A stretch of 37,944 nt of DNA, taken from IMG/VR virus record IMGVR_UViG_3300036944_000491, positions 1-37,944 of that record; one strand, written 5' to 3'. The notes under the pieces were generated by a model, which did no database searches, was not told where the DNA came from, and worked only from the letters and a program-made list of their open reading frames with translations. Each line of letters begins with the position of its first letter. The stretch's first letter is position 1. Below, one piece after another: positions 6,161 to 12,561 of the stretch. Source of the DNA: a virus. The position numbers were made by a program, and so were the translations under genes.

Positions 6161-6400
6161 TCACAGATCGCCAACGGACGACTGATAAAGTGCGTCTAGC
6201 GCGTCTTCATTCTCGCGTTTCGTTGGGTCTTTGGCTCGGCGGCGGATCAGTCGGCGCAATGCCCCTTGATCCCACCCGTTAGCCTTGGCCTCAGCAAGCA
6301 CCTCGTTGTAGTCGTCACGAGCTGCGGCCTTCTCGTCGTTAATGCGCTCAAGGCGGTCAACGATGGACTTGAGTTGGTTGTTAGGAATGCTGTCGGTCAT
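6161..6400 (-). CDS. GapR-like (DUF2312) nucleoid-associated protein
   Basis: The 79-aa product (LKSIVDRLERINDEKAAARD, DYNEVLAEAKANGWDQGALR, RLIRRRAKD...NEDALDALYQSSVG) follows the DUF2312/GapR layout almost end to end. It has a long first helix with the RIERLxEEK-type motif, the DxKEVxAEAKANGFD block and a C-terminal LDxYL-like helix. In Caulobacter, GapR is about 89 aa, binds overtwisted AT-rich DNA as a clamp and aids replication and topoisomerases. Its place between ERF and SSB-like genes suggests help at phage replication or recombination forks. The family call is good; the phage role is inferred. Confidence 0.85.
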   Translation of the reverse strand: MTDSIPNNQLKSIVDRLERINDEKAAARDDYNEVLAEAKANGWDQGALRRLIRRRAKDPTKRENEDALDALYQSSVGDL

Positions 6401-6585
6401 TTGTTTTGCTCCTTTAGCCAGCGGGTGAATATGGATGCATGATATTTCATCGGTCGCACGGTGGCCTTTGTGCGCTTCGGAGTTCCGTAAAACTCATCTC
6501 GCGCATTGGTCGGCTGAACGATTGAGATTGATGCGTCTCTCGACTTCCATCCAGCCCTAAAAGCCCGGGCCATGTCGTCGCTCAT
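6397..6585 (-). CDS. Hypothetical basic protein (62 aa)
   Basis: It overlaps both neighbours: its stop overlaps the GapR-like start and its ATG overlaps the stop of the ERF gene. The protein (MSDDMARAFRAGWKSRDASI...) is basic, with many Arg/Lys and an aromatic tail (FTRWLKEQNK). No known domain. Coupling with ERF and GapR-like genes points to a recombination or replication accessory role, which is only guilt by association. Confidence 0.6.
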   Translation of the reverse strand: MSDDMARAFRAGWKSRDASISIVQPTNARDEFYGTPKRTKATVRPMKYHASIFTRWLKEQNK

Positions 6586-7256
6586 AGCTCAGCCTTTCGT
6601 GCGTCCATTTCTGCCCTCAGATCAACCCGCCAGCCCTTCGGAAGCGTCTTGATAAGCTCGTCGTTATCACGCGCCCACGCCTGCCACGCAGCAAGCGTTG
6701 GGATCATGGGAATCTCGCCCATCCATTTATCAAACGTCTCGCCATGACCTTCCTTCTTGGCTTGCGCGGCGCTCATTCCGAATCCCTCAGCCTTCCACCA
6801 ATCCTCGCCCTCGGAATGAACCGAAACGGTGGGGTTCATAGGCTCAGGCTTTTTTGGCGGCGTCCGTGTCATAGCCGCCTCCCCGTCGTCATCCAGAGCC
6901 GGAAGGCCAAGAATACCCATCAGGCTATATCGACGTGCATAGGTGGACGCAGAGGCCGTGCCTTGAGGGTCCGCCTTACCTACGGGCATCTGGAAGTCGC
7001 TTTCGATCCACTCACCGCTCTCGTGGATGATGCGGGTGGATACCGTCATGGCCCCGCCGACATACTCGCCAAGCCCCTGCATGAAGGCTAGGCCGTGCGC
7101 AGCCAGAACCGGCTTGGCCGTCTCAATGACGGATTCCAGGCTGGCGTAGTCGTTGCGGAAGTGCGGGTTCTTGCTGTCTTTCAGCGCCCCCCGCATCTCG
7201 CTCAAGGCCGCAACCAAAGCTGGCGCGATCTTGGTTAGCGTCTCAGATTGTTTCAT
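6582..7256 (-). CDS. erf: ERF family single-strand annealing protein
   Basis: The start is set at MKQSETL (7256), preceded by CGGGAGAGAAAA. An ATG 12 codons upstream lacks a ribosome-binding site and overlaps the previous gene further. ERF-family hallmarks are present: an N-terminal helix, NPHFRNDYASLESV (30-43), the AHGLAFMQ strand, and PQGTASASTYARRYSLMGIL (97-116) followed by an acidic DDDGE. These proteins anneal complementary single strands and circularise or recombine phage DNA, as in P22. The C-terminal third (residues 150-224) is less conserved and may bind partners. 224 aa is normal for the family. Confidence 0.9.
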   Translation of the reverse strand: MKQSETLTKIAPALVAALSEMRGALKDSKNPHFRNDYASLESVIETAKPVLAAHGLAFMQGLGEYVGGAMTVSTRIIHESGEWIESDFQMPVGKADPQGTASASTYARRYSLMGILGLPALDDDGEAAMTRTPPKKPEPMNPTVSVHSEGEDWWKAEGFGMSAAQAKKEGHGETFDKWMGEIPMIPTLAAWQAWARDNDELIKTLPKGWRVDLRAEMDARKAEL

Positions 7257-7638
7257 TTTTCTCTCCCGTAGTTTTAGAGAATGTGCGAACAACCACGGTT
7301 CGTTCTTGCTCGGTAACGCTCAGGTCATAAGCGGAATCCATCCAGTCTATTTCTTCTGGATTTCCGTGTTTTCCTCCGCCGTACCAGTACGTCCATCCCA
7401 CCCATTTCCCGTCGTGCATTTGCGCGGCGACAGATCGAGCCTCGTAGTGACGGGACCAATCGCATTCCACATCGGTGGTTATTTCGCCCTCTCGAAACTC
7501 ATTAGCGGCATCGTAAACGTCACAGTTGTCTGAAGTTGCATCTTCGTAAACATCGTCAACGTTTTCTTTCGTTACCGCCTCCATGTCGCATCCGGCACGG
7601 ACCATAATAGTGTATTTGATTTTTTGCTCAGGCGTCAT
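7243..7638 (-). CDS. Hypothetical acidic protein (131 aa)
   Basis: The start MTPEQKIKYT at 7638 follows GAGAGGAGAAGACG; the frame extends further upstream but without a site. The protein is strongly acidic and rich in Asp/Glu (ENVDDVYEDATSDNCDVYDA), with an aromatic, Trp-rich centre (WVGWTYWYGGGKHGNPEEID). This composition suggests a DNA-mimic or protein-interaction role, but no family is recognised. Its stop overlaps the ERF start region. Confidence 0.6.
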   Translation of the reverse strand: MTPEQKIKYTIMVRAGCDMEAVTKENVDDVYEDATSDNCDVYDAANEFREGEITTDVECDWSRHYEARSVAAQMHDGKWVGWTYWYGGGKHGNPEEIDWMDSAYDLSVTEQERTVVVRTFSKTTGEKNETI

Positions 7639-7840
7639 CGTCTTCTCCTCTCTGTTTCTTAGCCTCGGCAACTGCCGCTGCTATCTCGTCAGCCCATTTC
7701 GTGTGGCCCTGATCGCGGAAGATACCCTCCCACGCCCATGCGCCAAGATCGGACATAGGCCAGTAGTATCCGCCCTCGTCACGCATCGGAACGCCATCAA
7801 TCGCAATGGCTATGCGTCCGTCTGATTTAATCGGCTGCAT
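7628..7840 (-). CDS. Hypothetical protein (70 aa)
   Basis: The start MQPIKSDGRI at 7840 lies within the end of the upstream gene, and translation of the overlap is plausible. The protein has an Asp/Glu-rich tail (KKQRGEDDDA) and a Trp-containing centre (MSDLGAWAWEGIFRDQGHTK). No domain recognised. Confidence 0.55.
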   Translation of the reverse strand: MQPIKSDGRIAIAIDGVPMRDEGGYYWPMSDLGAWAWEGIFRDQGHTKWADEIAAAVAEAKKQRGEDDDA

Positions 7841-8039
7841 CGCGGGCTTCCGGGGCGGGGGCGGCTGCGAGCATGGCGGACCAGCATTTTTCGAACAGCA
7901 TCTGCGGCGAGATGCGGAACCCAAGTGGGCTGATGTCTCCCAACCTAAAGCTGTCCACGTCGATTGCTGCATTCAGCATTTCATGCGTCGGCTCAACCGG
8001 CACGACGACGCTCTGGGGGGACGGGGCCTTGTCGCTCAT
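7827..8039 (-). CDS. Small Ea-type accessory protein, first gene of leftward block (70 aa)
   Basis: ATG 8039 follows GAGGAGAGAGAG. The leader SDKAPSPQSVVVPVEPTHEM matches the start of the long Ea22-like protein at 1159, and the tail (SAMLAAAPAPEARDAAD) has the AAAP-type linker seen there. So this is a short member of the same modular family: a typical N-terminal cassette with a small insert (NAAIDVDSFRLGDISPLGFR). Function unknown. It heads the recombination operon. Confidence 0.65.
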   Translation of the reverse strand: MSDKAPSPQSVVVPVEPTHEMLNAAIDVDSFRLGDISPLGFRISPQMLFEKCWSAMLAAAPAPEARDAAD

Positions 8040-8059
8040 CTCTCTCTCCTCTTTATCCC

Positions 8060-8091
8060 ACCATATACGCACGGCAAAACAAACCACGCAA
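8060..8091 (-). promoter_or_regulatory. Probable leftward promoter of the recombination operon
   Basis: A minus-strand TATGGT (8065-8060) sits at the same place relative to the GAGGAGAGAGAG ribosome-binding site as at 1349 and 3158. The -35 is not TTGACC: GTGGTT lies at the usual 16-bp spacing and TTGCGT (8091-8086) at 20 bp. It is either a weak copy of the promoter family or one that depends on an activator. Confidence 0.4.
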
Positions 8092-8155
8092 GCCCAAACT
8101 TCGGCTTGACCCGCGAAGAAAGTTTGTTCACTGTGGCGAAAGTTCAGGAGGTTCA

Positions 8156-8356
8156 ATGACAGAAGATCAAGTCCGTAAGGCGCTGGTGCGATCCATCGGC
8201 AATCTATCACAGACGGAATGGGCTCGGCAGAACGGTGTAAACAAAACCGTTCTCTGCGATGTCCTCGGAGGCCGCGCGCCTACCGCTCGACTGTGTGAGT
8301 TGGTCGGCGTTCGCAAGCATATCGTCACAAGCATCAAATACGAGAGAATCAAATGA
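8156..8356 (+). CDS. Mini helix-turn-helix regulator (66 aa)
   Basis: ATG 8156 follows CAGGAGGTTCA, a strong site. The residues LSQTEWARQNGVNKTVLCDV LGG form a compact HTH, followed by PTARLCELVGVRK, similar in layout to the 54-aa protein at 3488. Proteins like this are often the first gene of a phage replication operon and act as Cro-like switches. It lies in a divergent intergenic region (8040-8155), opposite the recombination operon, and probably controls that region. Confidence 0.7.
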   Translation: MTEDQVRKALVRSIGNLSQTEWARQNGVNKTVLCDVLGGRAPTARLCELVGVRKHIVTSIKYERIK

Positions 8357-8520
8357 AAAACATCTTGGGAACAATCGCCATCCTGTCGGTCCCAGCCGCA
8401 TGGCTAACGCACGTCATCGTGTGTCTGGCGGCGGGTAAATGGGGATTCCTGATTGCTGGCGCGCTGCTCGCACCTATCGGAATCGTTCACGGTTACGGCA
8501 TCTGGCTCGGAGCGTGGTGA
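8353..8520 (+). CDS. Two-segment small membrane protein (55 aa)
   Basis: ATG 8353 overlaps the previous stop (ATGA). The sequence has hydrophobic stretches at about 3-22 (NILGTIAILSVPAAW...) and 31-50 (FLIAGALLAPIGIVH...), predicting an inner-membrane protein. The stop overlaps the start of the next gene (TGATG). Function unknown. Confidence 0.6.
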   Translation: MKNILGTIAILSVPAAWLTHVIVCLAAGKWGFLIAGALLAPIGIVHGYGIWLGAW

Positions 8521-8750
8521 TGAAGTGGTTTGCAGATTTCTTCGGAAAGAAAAAAGTTTCCGCATCGCCCGTCGATCAAGCCTGGAACGACGAACTGTTC
8601 AATCTGTGCTGGGAACGTGAGGCGTTGTATGTCGAGATCGACACGGCGAAGAGGCACAAGAAAAAATCCTCGCACCTGATCGAAGCCTTAGCCAAGAACA
8701 CGGCTCGGCGGCTGGAGATCGAAACTGCGCACAACGGCAAGCGTGCGTGA
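8520..8750 (+). CDS. Hypothetical basic coiled-coil protein (76 aa)
   Basis: ATG 8520 overlaps the stop of the membrane-protein gene. The N-terminus MKWFADFFGKKKVSASP looks like an amphipathic or membrane-touching helix. The rest (LFNLCWEREALYVEIDTAKR, then HKKKSSHLIEALAKNTARRL) is helical and charged. No family recognised. It overlaps the HNH gene downstream by 8 bp. Confidence 0.55.
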   Translation: MKWFADFFGKKKVSASPVDQAWNDELFNLCWEREALYVEIDTAKRHKKKSSHLIEALAKNTARRLEIETAHNGKRA

Positions 8751-9114
8751 GCCTGTAGAAATCCACAAGCGCAAAGCCTTCTCCAAGAAGGAACGCGCTA
8801 GGCTCTTCGCCCTGTATGACGGCATTTGCTATCTGAGCGGGGCCAAGATCGGGCCGGGGGATGCGTGGGACATAGAACACGTAATCCCCTTGGCGCTCGG
8901 CGGCACAAACGACGACGACAACCTTCGCCTAGCCCTCTGCGATCCACACAGGGCAAAGACGAAGGCCGACGTTAGCTCCATCGCCAAGTCCAAGCGCCTC
9001 GAAAAGAAAGCGGACCCGCTAACTCGCAAGCCTTCTCGGATGCAGTCGCGCGGATTTCAGACCAATCTCACAAAACGATTTGACGGCAGCGTCGTGCCAC
9101 GGAAGGGCAAATGA
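8743..9114 (+). CDS. HNH endonuclease (123 aa)
   Basis: GTG 8743 overlaps the preceding gene. An HNH motif is clear: ICYLSGAKIGPGDAWDIEHV with DIEH at 43-46, then N60 (TNDDDNLRLALCDPHRAKTK) and H69. Single Cys residues flank the site (C29, C66). Freestanding phage HNH nucleases act in packaging, host DNA cutting or homing. The surrounding replication genes and the absence of NUMOD or DNA-binding repeats leave the role open. The C-terminus is basic (KKADPLTRKPSRMQSRG). Confidence 0.85.
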   Translation: MREPVEIHKRKAFSKKERARLFALYDGICYLSGAKIGPGDAWDIEHVIPLALGGTNDDDNLRLALCDPHRAKTKADVSSIAKSKRLEKKADPLTRKPSRMQSRGFQTNLTKRFDGSVVPRKGK

Positions 9115-9506
9115 ACCACATATTCAAAACCGACCAGAAAGGCCGCACGTGGCTGATCCTGGACGAGTCGGCCATCACACCCCGAATGAGGCGCATCGCC
9201 TCTGTGGAGCGCGTTATCAAGCATACAGGCGTGTCTTTTGCGGAGATCGAGGGCGATAGCCGAGAGAAATCTGTCTGCGCAGCGCGATGGCTAGCGATGT
9301 ATCACCTGCTAGAAATCATGGGGCTGTCAGCGGCAGAGGCTGGACGCGTCATCAACAAGGACCGAACCTCTGTGATGTACGGGGCGGCAAAGGAGAAACT
9401 GCGCAGGACCGGGGCCGTGTCCAAGATCATTACGAAGGACTGCAAGACCCCCAGCGCCCTACCCTATGGAAACAGCGTACAGCCTCGTTGTTCTTTGGCT
9501 GCGTAA
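9111..9506 (+). CDS. DnaA domain IV-like DNA-binding protein
   Basis: The product is 131 aa. Residues about 30-100 resemble the C-terminal DNA-binding domain (domain IV) of DnaA: VERVIKHTGVSFAEIEG, SREKSVCAARWLAMYHLLEI, MGLSAAEAGRVINKDRTSVM YGAAKEKL. They match the DnaA order of basic helix (SRKREIVLARQIAMYLLRE), helix-turn and signature loop (GRDHSTVLHA). No AAA+ ATPase (domain III) is present, so it can bind DnaA-box-like sites but not initiate as DnaA does. It may recruit or block host DnaA or mark the phage origin. It lies just upstream of a replication-initiator-like gene. Confidence 0.8.
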   Translation: MNHIFKTDQKGRTWLILDESAITPRMRRIASVERVIKHTGVSFAEIEGDSREKSVCAARWLAMYHLLEIMGLSAAEAGRVINKDRTSVMYGAAKEKLRRTGAVSKIITKDCKTPSALPYGNSVQPRCSLAA

Positions 9507-9590
9507 GTGCTATTGAGAGGGCGGGCGAGGGACGCGACAGCCAGAAGCGTCTCCCCGCCCTTATCTCCACCGGCTGATAAGGAGCCTGAT

Positions 9591-9650
9591 GTGACTAAGC
9601 GGATATACCGCAACAGCTATAACCACGCAAGCCGTCAGGCGTATTCCTGA
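9591..9650 (+). CDS. Possible 19-aa microprotein upstream of replication gene
   Basis: GTG 9591 follows AAGGAGCCTGAT and opens a 20-codon frame (MTKRIYRNSYNHASRQAYS). Its stop overlaps the ATG of the replication gene (TGATG). The product is basic. The coupling suggests a translational leader, or a real microprotein. It is too short to judge by composition. Confidence 0.35.
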   Translation: MTKRIYRNSYNHASRQAYS

Positions 9651-10468
9651 TGTCGCGTTGGTTCCGTTTTTACGCAGAAGTTGTGAACGATCCGAAGGTG
9701 CAGAAGCTTCCCTGTGAGGACTTCCGCGCGTGGGTCAACCTGCTTTGCCTCGCCTCTGAGAACGGTGGGAAAATCCCACCTTTGAATGATGTGGCGTTCT
9801 CTCTGCGAATGAGTGTGGACGCTGCCTCGACGGTGCTTGAACGCCTGTCGAGCGGTGGCCTTATCGACCGCATGAGTGGTGGCCCTGACGGGTGGCACTA
9901 CGCCCCGCACTCGTGGGACAAAAGACAATACAAATCAGACACTTCAACTGCTCGCGTGAAACGTTTCAGGGAACGTTCCGAAAACGTTTCTGAAACGCCC
10001 CCAGAGACAGAAGCAGATACAGAACAGAAGAAGAAAGATAAGACTACGTCTTATCCAAAGAAATCCGTCGAGGGGTTCGATGATTTTTGGAAAGCCTACC
10101 CGAACAAGAAAGCCAAACCACAAGCCCTGAAGGCATACGCCAAGGCGCTGGAGAAAACAGACCATGCAACGCTTGTCGCCGCAGTCCATGCTCAACGCGG
10201 TTGGAGAACCTGGATCGACGGATTCGTCCCACACCCCGCAACGTGGCTTAACGCAGAGCGATGGACCGACGAGCCTGACGCAAATGCGGGACAAGCTTCT
10301 CACGCAAAGCCCAGCGGAAACGGATCGAAACCTCGTTCAATGGCTCAAATCATGCTTGATGGTCGAGCCGCGCGAGGAAGTCAGCCTGACCTATCCGACG
10401 ACGGGTGGGTACAAACGGAACGTGACGGGGTATTCATTCAAGGGCCTGACGGACGACAACCGTTCTGA
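9650..10468 (+). CDS. Replication initiator-like protein (lambda O / DnaT-like organisation)
   Basis: The 272-aa product begins with a winged-helix-like domain (SRWFRFYAEVVNDPKVQKLP through RMSVDAASTVLERLSSGGLI, residues 1-85). A linker rich in Glu/Lys follows, then a second domain with the signature FDDFWKAYPNKKAKPQALKA and FVPHPATWLNAERW at about 140-210. This pattern is typical of phage replisome organisers that combine an origin-binding wHTH with a helicase-loading C-terminus. The final 60 residues are disordered-looking (SGNGSKPRSMAQIMLDG). With the DnaA-like gene upstream it marks the replication module. No helicase or polymerase is visible, so the phage likely uses the host replisome. 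Confidence 0.7.
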   Translation: MSRWFRFYAEVVNDPKVQKLPCEDFRAWVNLLCLASENGGKIPPLNDVAFSLRMSVDAASTVLERLSSGGLIDRMSGGPDGWHYAPHSWDKRQYKSDTSTARVKRFRERSENVSETPPETEADTEQKKKDKTTSYPKKSVEGFDDFWKAYPNKKAKPQALKAYAKALEKTDHATLVAAVHAQRGWRTWIDGFVPHPATWLNAERWTDEPDANAGQASHAKPSGNGSKPRSMAQIMLDGRAARGSQPDLSDDGWVQTERDGVFIQGPDGRQPF

Positions 10469-10493
10469 AGCAGAGAGGGCTATTCGAGGAGCC

Positions 10494-10769
10494 ATGACCC
10501 CCGCCACGCCTGAGCAATGCGAGGAATGGGTTGTGACCCTGCACGCCATGACGGCTCGGCGGAATGATGATGAACTGTCGCAGACGCTGATCCTGAAGTT
10601 CTACGGTCAGGCTCTCGGAAGATACCCCGCTGATGTGGCGCAAGCGACGTGGGATTATTTTTTGCGGCGAAAGGACAAGCCCAACTTCTTCCCGACGCTG
10701 AGCGATCTTGAGGACCATTGCGACAAGCTGGCCGTCACACGGAAAATGATGATGGAGAACGTGCGATGA
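10494..10769 (+). CDS. Hypothetical replication-associated protein (91 aa or longer)
   Basis: ATG 10494 follows CGAGGAGCC and gives MTPATPEQCEEWVVTLHAMT followed by AALGRYPADVAQAT-like helices and FFPTLSDLEDHCDKL. The same frame stays open upstream to at least ATG 10284, overlapping the end of the replication gene (10468) by 185 bp, so a longer start with dual coding is possible. The motif RYPADVAQATWDYFLRR...FFPTLSDLED recalls small proteins next to helicase loaders in alphaproteobacterial phages. Function unknown. Confidence 0.65.
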   Translation: MTPATPEQCEEWVVTLHAMTARRNDDELSQTLILKFYGQALGRYPADVAQATWDYFLRRKDKPNFFPTLSDLEDHCDKLAVTRKMMMENVR

Positions 10770-10996
10770 CCCCGAACCTTGTTTTGACTGTCTCCCGCAA
10801 GCTGTGGGACGACATCGCGGAATCCGAAGGCGGCGCGTATGCGGATAGCTACCTGTCTGGCGCGATTGAAACGGACGGGCGATTGCTGCCGAGAACCAAG
10901 ATAGCCTGGAACCGGCTGAGGGAGCGTGCCTTTGTCCAGAAGATCATTCGGGATAACGGATTGGTCCTGATCGAACCGCCGTATTACGTGGCCTGA
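10766..10996 (+). CDS. Hypothetical protein (76 aa)
   Basis: ATG 10766 overlaps the stop of the preceding gene. The product (MTPNLVLTVSRKLWDDIAES...) has alternating charged and hydrophobic residues and ends LVLIEPPYYVA. No domain is recognised. An 85-bp gap follows before the next gene. Confidence 0.55.
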   Translation: MTPNLVLTVSRKLWDDIAESEGGAYADSYLSGAIETDGRLLPRTKIAWNRLRERAFVQKIIRDNGLVLIEPPYYVA

Positions 10997-11081
10997 CTTG
11001 CCGAAGAGCCCACTAAAGGCTAACATCATCAACCGATCCTGAGCAAAGAGCTACGGCGCAAGGCCAGCGGTCGAAAACGAA

Positions 11082-11291
11082 ATGAGCGATATGAAAATCT
11101 CGGAACTCATCCACGATTTGACGGAAATGCTGGTCTCATACGGCGACTGCATCGTCACGCTGAATGACGAAAGCCGGTTTGCAGAGCCGGAAGCCTGGAT
11201 GATGGCTGACGACATTCTCTGCCTGTCTGCCGATGCTGACGGATGGAGCGCACCGCACGCTGAAAAGCCAAAGCTTACGGTGGTGTCATGA
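11082..11291 (+). CDS. Hypothetical acidic protein (69 aa)
   Basis: The frame starts at ATG 11082; a second ATG at 11091 is also possible. Neither has a strong ribosome-binding site. The protein (MSDMKISELIHDLTEMLVSY...) is acidic with a likely N-terminal amphipathic helix and a Trp/Met patch (EPEAWMMADDILCL). Its stop overlaps the next start. No family recognised. Confidence 0.55.
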   Translation: MSDMKISELIHDLTEMLVSYGDCIVTLNDESRFAEPEAWMMADDILCLSADADGWSAPHAEKPKLTVVS

Positions 11292-11593
11292 CGGCGGTTA
11301 CAAGCATCTCAGCCATGAAGGGCAAAAAGCAGGGCGCGGCCTCTCGAAACAGCGACGGCAAGCCCAAGCCTGGAACGTTGCTTCGCCAGAAATACGATGA
11401 GCTTCGTGCTGGAGGTGTCGTGGCGCTCGGTAACGCAGGATACAAGAACCAGCTCAGTGATTTTTACGGAATGGAACTCGCCGTAGTGACTGAGGGCCGA
11501 AAGAAGATCGGTTGCCGCCTCCTCGGAGAATGGGAAGGCCCCTACTACGTGCCTATTGAACGGATTGTTGCAGGAATGGCGGGTGAGGCGTGA
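11288..11593 (+). CDS. Hypothetical basic protein upstream of small terminase (101 aa)
   Basis: ATG 11288 overlaps the previous stop (ATGA). The N-terminus is Lys/Gly-rich (MKGKKQGAASRNSDGKPKPG) and looks disordered and nucleic-acid-binding. The C-terminal half (GRKKIGCRLLGEWEGPYYVP) may form a small beta fold. It overlaps the small terminase start and could be part of the packaging module. No family recognised. Confidence 0.6.
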   Translation: MTAVTSISAMKGKKQGAASRNSDGKPKPGTLLRQKYDELRAGGVVALGNAGYKNQLSDFYGMELAVVTEGRKKIGCRLLGEWEGPYYVPIERIVAGMAGEA

Positions 11594-12036
11594 GCGACCC
11601 TCAAGACGTTCCAGAAGCCGATAAGGTCATGGCTATTCTGGCTATGATCGAGTCAGGCGAGAGCGAACGTGCTTCGTGCATGGCGCACGGTATGAACCGC
11701 ATGACGTTCCGGTCCCGTGCGCTTAAGCTTGGCGCTGCTAGCCAATACGCGGAGGCTACTAGCGCGTTGGCCCGGTTCCAGGTCGAGCAGCTTGAGGCGG
11801 TCATTGAGAAGGCTGAGCGAGGAGAGATCGACCACCAGACCGCTCGCCTTGTCATGGATGCAAGGAAGTGGATGGCGTCCAAGCTGTTTCCGAAGCAATG
11901 GGGCGACAAGATCGCCCACGTCGGCGGCGACCCTGCTACGGACAGCCCCATCCAGTCGCAAGGCACGATCAAGGTGGAGGGGCTGAGCGAATCGGCGCTG
12001 CGGGAGATTGCGGCGTTGAGGGTGGACGAAAAATAA
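11590..12036 (+). CDS. terS: Terminase small subunit-like protein
   Basis: GTG 11590 overlaps the upstream stop. The 148-aa product has an N-terminal HTH-like region (VMAILAMIESGESERASCMA through MTFRSRALKLGAA). A helical core (LEAVIEKAERGEIDHQTARL) leads to the recurring small-terminase motif DARKWMASKLFPKQWGDKI at about 95-113. The Ser/Glu-rich tail is typical. Small terminases recognise the packaging site and feed DNA to the large subunit. It is separated from the large subunit by about 2.8 kb holding the methyltransferase and small genes, which is unusual. Confidence 0.8.
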   Translation: MSDPQDVPEADKVMAILAMIESGESERASCMAHGMNRMTFRSRALKLGAASQYAEATSALARFQVEQLEAVIEKAERGEIDHQTARLVMDARKWMASKLFPKQWGDKIAHVGGDPATDSPIQSQGTIKVEGLSESALREIAALRVDEK

Positions 12037-12056
12037 GCGCACGGTGCATTTAGTGC

Positions 12057-12084
12057 TTGCGTAATATCTGCCGTGCGGTATGTT
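12057..12084 (+). promoter_or_regulatory. Promoter-like site TTGCGT-N16-TATGTT
   Basis: TTGCGT (12057-12062), exactly 16 bp, then TATGTT (12079-12084). The spacing equals that of the repeated TTGACC/TATGGT promoters, with changes in both boxes. It lies 50 bp before the gene at 12134 and just after the small terminase, where a new transcript is plausible. Confidence 0.5.
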
Positions 12085-12133
12085 CAGTCATCGGCGCAGG
12101 GCAATCACGCACTAGCCGGGAGGAACGAAGCAG

Positions 12134-12295
12134 ATGCAAAACCAAATCGTCAGCCACTACGAAGTCACGAACACACGGACTGGTGCCGTTAAGTCCTACG
12201 CAACGAGCGCTGCGGCCATTCGCGCCATGGACTCCATGAATCGCGCTCACGGTTCGTCTATTGCGGCGCGCAGGGCAATCTGGGCGGCTTCGTGA
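12134..12295 (+). CDS. Hypothetical protein (53 aa)
   Basis: ATG 12134 follows GGGAGGAACGAAGCAG. The sequence (MQNQIVSHYEVTNTRTGAVK...) has a short beta-like N-terminus and an Ala/Arg-rich helical tail (MDSMNRAHGSSIAARRAI). No domain recognised. Its TGA overlaps the ATG of the next gene. Confidence 0.6.
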   Translation: MQNQIVSHYEVTNTRTGAVKSYATSAAAIRAMDSMNRAHGSSIAARRAIWAAS

Positions 12296-12561
12296 TGCCG
12301 CGAGGTAAAGTGATTGAGGCTGTGCGGAACTTCATTCGTTGGGCCGAGAACCCTGCGGACGACGCTTGCGGCATGGCTCGCGAACAGGAGTGGCTTCAGC
12401 AGGCGCGAGACGTGCTGAGGCGGGAAGAAGTGCGCGAGGCCGAGAAGGTTCGCGCACTGGATGGCCTGTCTCATGCGCTCAATATCGCTGAGCAATCCGA
12501 CAACACGGTCAGCGCTCACTTCATTAAGAACGCCATGGCGTTTATTGAGGGTGAAGCATGA
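12295..12561 (+). CDS. Hypothetical alpha-helical protein (88 aa)
   Basis: ATG 12295 overlaps the preceding stop; a GTG one codon earlier is also usable. The product (MPRGKVIEAVRNFIRWAENP...) is helical, with repeated Arg/Glu/Ala (QARDVLRREEVREAEKVRAL), so it may form a coiled coil. No family recognised. The stop overlaps the next gene. Confidence 0.6.
   Translation: MPRGKVIEAVRNFIRWAENPADDACGMAREQEWLQQARDVLRREEVREAEKVRALDGLSHALNIAEQSDNTVSAHFIKNAMAFIEGEA

Noticed and set aside
8106-8133. TTGACC upstream of the 8156 HTH gene as a family promoter
   Set aside because: No TATGGT-like box at 16 bp; only TCACTG or CACTGT are there, so it is at best a degenerate copy.
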